NCBI GenBank assembly: GCA_905182985.1
Contig: CAJJDN010000049.1
Location: 482,050 to 546,049 of the forward strand
Direction: 5' to 3'
Length of the DNA stretch: 64,000 bases
Source of the DNA: Paramecium sonneborni
Lineage: Eukaryota > Ciliophora > Oligohymenophorea > Peniculida > Parameciidae
Shown in pieces: positions 61,246 through 64,000 of the stretch (position 1 is the stretch's first letter; each line of letters opens with the position of its first letter). A program made the translations under genes and the position numbers. The notes under the pieces are model-generated. The model searched no databases, was not told the origin of the DNA, and saw nothing but the letters and a program-made list of their open reading frames with translations.

Positions 61246-64000
61246 TCATAAGTCTTTTTTAGAATCTTTTTATTCAGAAGTACTTTCTGTGTTATTATTA
61301 AATAATTAACTTTAAAATATATAAAATTTTTACTACTTATTTGTGTCAAATTTGATTTAATTATCTTGGTCAAGTTATTTACTGAATCGTGTAAAATCAA
61401 ATTCATTATCAGAACCATCACCTTTATTTTCTTCTCCTTTATTTAAATGAGATTTTTAATTTTTTAAATCATCCTCAACATTTGGATCTTCCTCTTTTAT
61501 TTCCTAAATTTAATCAGAAACAGGTATTAGAACATTAGTTTTTAAAATTGATTTAAATGCAACAGTCTGGTTTTAATTGTTTACATCTTTTTAATCAATT
61601 TCTTTTTATTCTTAATAAATTTATTCATAACCATCAAAATGATATTAATCTTAAATTTCTCCATCATTAGATGATGATTTATTAGGATTATAGTTAAAAT
61701 TATATTCTTAAATTTCATTAATCTCCTCCATTCCTTATTAATTTTCATTAATAGATAAAGAATGTTTCTTACATTCTTCTGTATTTTGAGTTTAATTATT
61801 ATTTTATTTATATTCTTTTATATTTATTATATTTTGTTATGTGTTATAATTTTAATTTCTTTATATTTTGTTTTCTTCCAATCGTTATTTTTAATAATCA
61901 TCTGATGATGTGATATTTCTAGTAATTTATTTTGAATTGTAAAATCTAACTTATTCATTTCTTTCTAAACTTTAAGTATTTCTATGAGATTTAAATTTAT
62001 AATTATCATTATTGTTTAATTCTATTTGATTTTTATTAAATCTATTAGAATCATTATATTAGTAATCATTTTAGTATCTTTAATTATTATTTTATTCAAA
62101 TTAATCATTATTCAACCTTCTTCTATCTCTAAAATTAACATATCCTTTTTTTTCATTTTAATCCTAATAATATTTGCCTTGATTTTGATAATTATTGTTT
62201 CTTGAATCAAAATTTCTAGATTGTTAGAATCTATCATCTTCTTACCTTTGTTCAATAGATGATCTTATATGTTTATCTGTTTTGTAATTATATTCATGAG
62301 AATTATAATTATTATTAAATAAATGTTTTTTATCTCCTCCTTGCTCAAATCTCCCCTATTAATCATGAAAGATCTTATTCTAATCTATTTTCTCATTCAT
62401 TTAATAAAATCGATTTTTATTTTATCCTATATCAGCTTGATTATTATTTTATCTTTTGCATTCTTCTTATCTGAAATTCTTATAATCTTCTTCATAATTT
62501 TTGTTATTATTTTAAGAACCAGAAATTCTTTATTATTATAATTGTTATTTTTAATTATACCAATAATCATCTTACTTATCATTTCTTTTATAATTATCCT
62601 ATTTAAATAAATTATTATTATTGAATAATTGTTTAGTTTATTATTATGATTATTTAAATGACATTTCTTACTCTTTTATATTTTCAAATCTGTCATCGTC
62701 TTGGTTGATAAAGTTTGCTCTTTTATTTTCTCGATTTTTTTCAAATTATCTGAATGGTTCTTCTTATTTATCTTGAAAAACTCTTCTATTATCATCATAT
62801 TATCTTAAATCTCTATGATCATTTTGATACTTTTTATTTGATCTATCTTATCTATCAAATCTATCTTATCTATTAAATTCTCCTTAAATATTTTAAGATT
62901 TGAATCTATCTTATCTATTAGAAATAACTAAATCTTCTTATCCATTCTTTTCTCTATCTTAACCAATTTATCTTTACTAAAAATCTTATCTTTAAGACCA
63001 ATCCAATCCTTTTTATCTAAACTACCTATCCTATTTATTTTATTTATCAAATCTATCATTTTCATAAAATCTATCTTGATAATCATTACCAAATTAATTA
63101 CTTATATCATATGATTATTCTTATCTAATTAATCTATCTGCACTTTCCTATTTCCCATTAAATTAATTTTTATCCCCTTTTTAATAATAATTTTATCTAT
63201 CATTTTCAGTTTCAAAGTTTTGTTCCTTTTTATTTCTATCTTCACACCATTAATTTCTACTCTACATATTATCATAGTCTTAGTATTTCTCATTATTTTA
63301 TAAATTAAAATTGCTAATAATTAATTAATATATTTACTAATCAGTATTTCTAAATGATGAATTTTCTTTTTAATTTTAGAAACTTTAAAATTATGTATAT
63401 TTATTTTCATTATGAAAATTTCTATTTTCTTAAGGATTTCTATGTTGAAATATAAAATTATACCTGAATTTCTAGAAATCAAAATTTTCTTATTCTTGAA
63501 AATCTTTTGAGAATTTATTATTTTCTCTTTAATTATAATTTTGATGGGATTATTTAAATTTATTAGATTAAAAATCATTTCTTATTTAAGGTACTAAAAA
63601 AATGAATAAATAATTTATTTACTCATTCCTGCTGCAAAATTTTATAAGGCAAACTCATCATATTTAAGATTAGCAACCTAAGCTAATTTTAAGAGTTCCC
63701 TTGCCATTTTAGGTTCATCTTTATCATATGCTAAAAAACTAAAAGACTTTCCTCTTTTTTCTCCTCTACCAGTTCTACCAATTCTATGAATATAATCATC
63801 AAAATATTTTGGAAAATCATAATTAATTACTACAGTTATATCAGTAACATCTAATCCTCTAGATGCTAAATCAGTAGCACATAAGAGTCGAGTTTATCCA
63901 CTACGAAATGCTTTCATTATTTCATCTCTTTAAGGCTAAGTCTTATCACCATGCAAAGCTATTGTGTAATATCCCATATCAGCCATATTAATAGCTAATT
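61246..64000 (-). CDS. DEAD-box RNA helicase (partial) with very long Q/N/R-rich tail
   Basis: The gene enters from the right edge. The visible helicase part is the C-terminal RecA domain: LHGDKTQPQRDEIM, RLLCATDLASRGLDVTD (motif V), YIHRIGRTGRGEKRG (motif VI) and ARELLKLAQVANLKYDEF, resembling DDX5/Dbp2-type proteins. After an intron at 63594-63622 the frame runs on for about 770 residues (second intron 63314-63337) of low-complexity tail rich in Asn, Gln, Arg, Asp and Tyr, with R-Q-D-R repeats, ending SEQKDSKKDL at TGA 61246-61248. The tail frame is continuous, and its reading as one protein depends on the first intron. Such tails favour RNA-granule assembly (inference). The N-terminal helicase domain lies outside the window. 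Confidence 0.85.
62830..63065 (-). repeat. Degenerate R-Q-D-R / F-D-R-Q coding repeats
   Basis: Within the helicase tail the codon string AGA-TAA-GAT-AGA (Arg-Gln-Asp-Arg) and close variants recur many times, giving FDRQDR, RFDRQDRS, NRQDRF, SQRQDF and RFDKQNKQDRQ. The period is irregular (6-15 codons), so this is low-complexity coding sequence rather than a satellite. Confidence 0.6.

Noticed and set aside
62800..63100. CRISPR or satellite array
   Set aside because: The repeats are irregular in length and in phase with codons (Arg-Gln-Asp-Arg), with no unique spacers.
63321..63578. Minus-strand ATG-initiated frame of 85 codons
   Set aside because: It is a shifted frame of the helicase tail; the tail frame is continuous over more than 2 kb and has the matching Q/N/R composition.

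Overview
The window is a piece of a ciliate macronuclear genome, almost certainly Paramecium or a very close relative. TAA and TAG are read as glutamine throughout and TGA is the only stop. The sequence is very AT-rich. Genes are packed closely, often 10-130 bp apart. About 77 introns can be placed by reading frame and homology; they are only about 20-38 nt long and start GTA. All gene models below were built by hand with the ciliate code. For complete models, the coding length after removing the listed introns is a multiple of three.

Layout. 1-13.8 kb: end of an upstream gene, an N-acylated coiled-coil protein, a TTLL6-type tubulin glutamylase (-), a Na+/H+ exchanger, a Rab2/4/14-like GTPase (-), an ASCC2/Cue3-like ribosome-quality-control protein, mitochondrial HSP60, a VAP-type tail-anchored MSP protein (-), ribosomal stalk protein P1, a PSTAIRE cyclin-dependent kinase and a coiled-coil protein (-). 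14.6-24.3 kb: a 1,315-aa LRRC9-like protein (-), a bZIP factor with a transmembrane segment, a BRCT + family X DNA polymerase (-), a small membrane protein and a coiled-coil protein. 24.6-34 kb: CLEC16A, two homologous tiny proteins with CaaX-like ends, CEP44, a membrane protein, EFCAB10 and a coiled-coil protein. 34.9-44.3 kb: a PDIA6-like disulfide isomerase preceded by a perfect TGACGTGG-type element, an SLC18B1-like transporter, CCT1, a second bZIP protein and a large PPR protein. 44.4-54.1 kb: the ether-lipid enzyme AGPS, an ABHD17/13-like hydrolase divergent from a NEK kinase, an unusual AGC-like kinase, an aldo-keto reductase, a TPR protein and a basic protein. 54.2-64 kb: a four-domain voltage-gated calcium-type channel, an EF-hand protein, signal peptidase subunit SPCS1, a small basic protein, and the 3' part of a DEAD-box helicase gene with a very long Q/N/R-rich tail that runs off the right edge.

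Themes. Several genes belong to the cilium/centriole set (TTLL6-like, LRRC9, CEP44, EFCAB10, the calcium-type channel). Several belong to the secretory pathway and ER (PDI, SPCS1, VAP, the membrane-anchored bZIP). The most interesting hypothesis is a ciliate unfolded-protein response of ATF6/bZIP28 type: an ER-membrane-type bZIP factor lies in the same window as a PDI gene carrying the classical UPR element about 60 bp before its start codon. The two genes are about 14 kb apart, so the link is functional inference, not operon evidence. No tRNA, rRNA, transposon or CRISPR structure was recognised.
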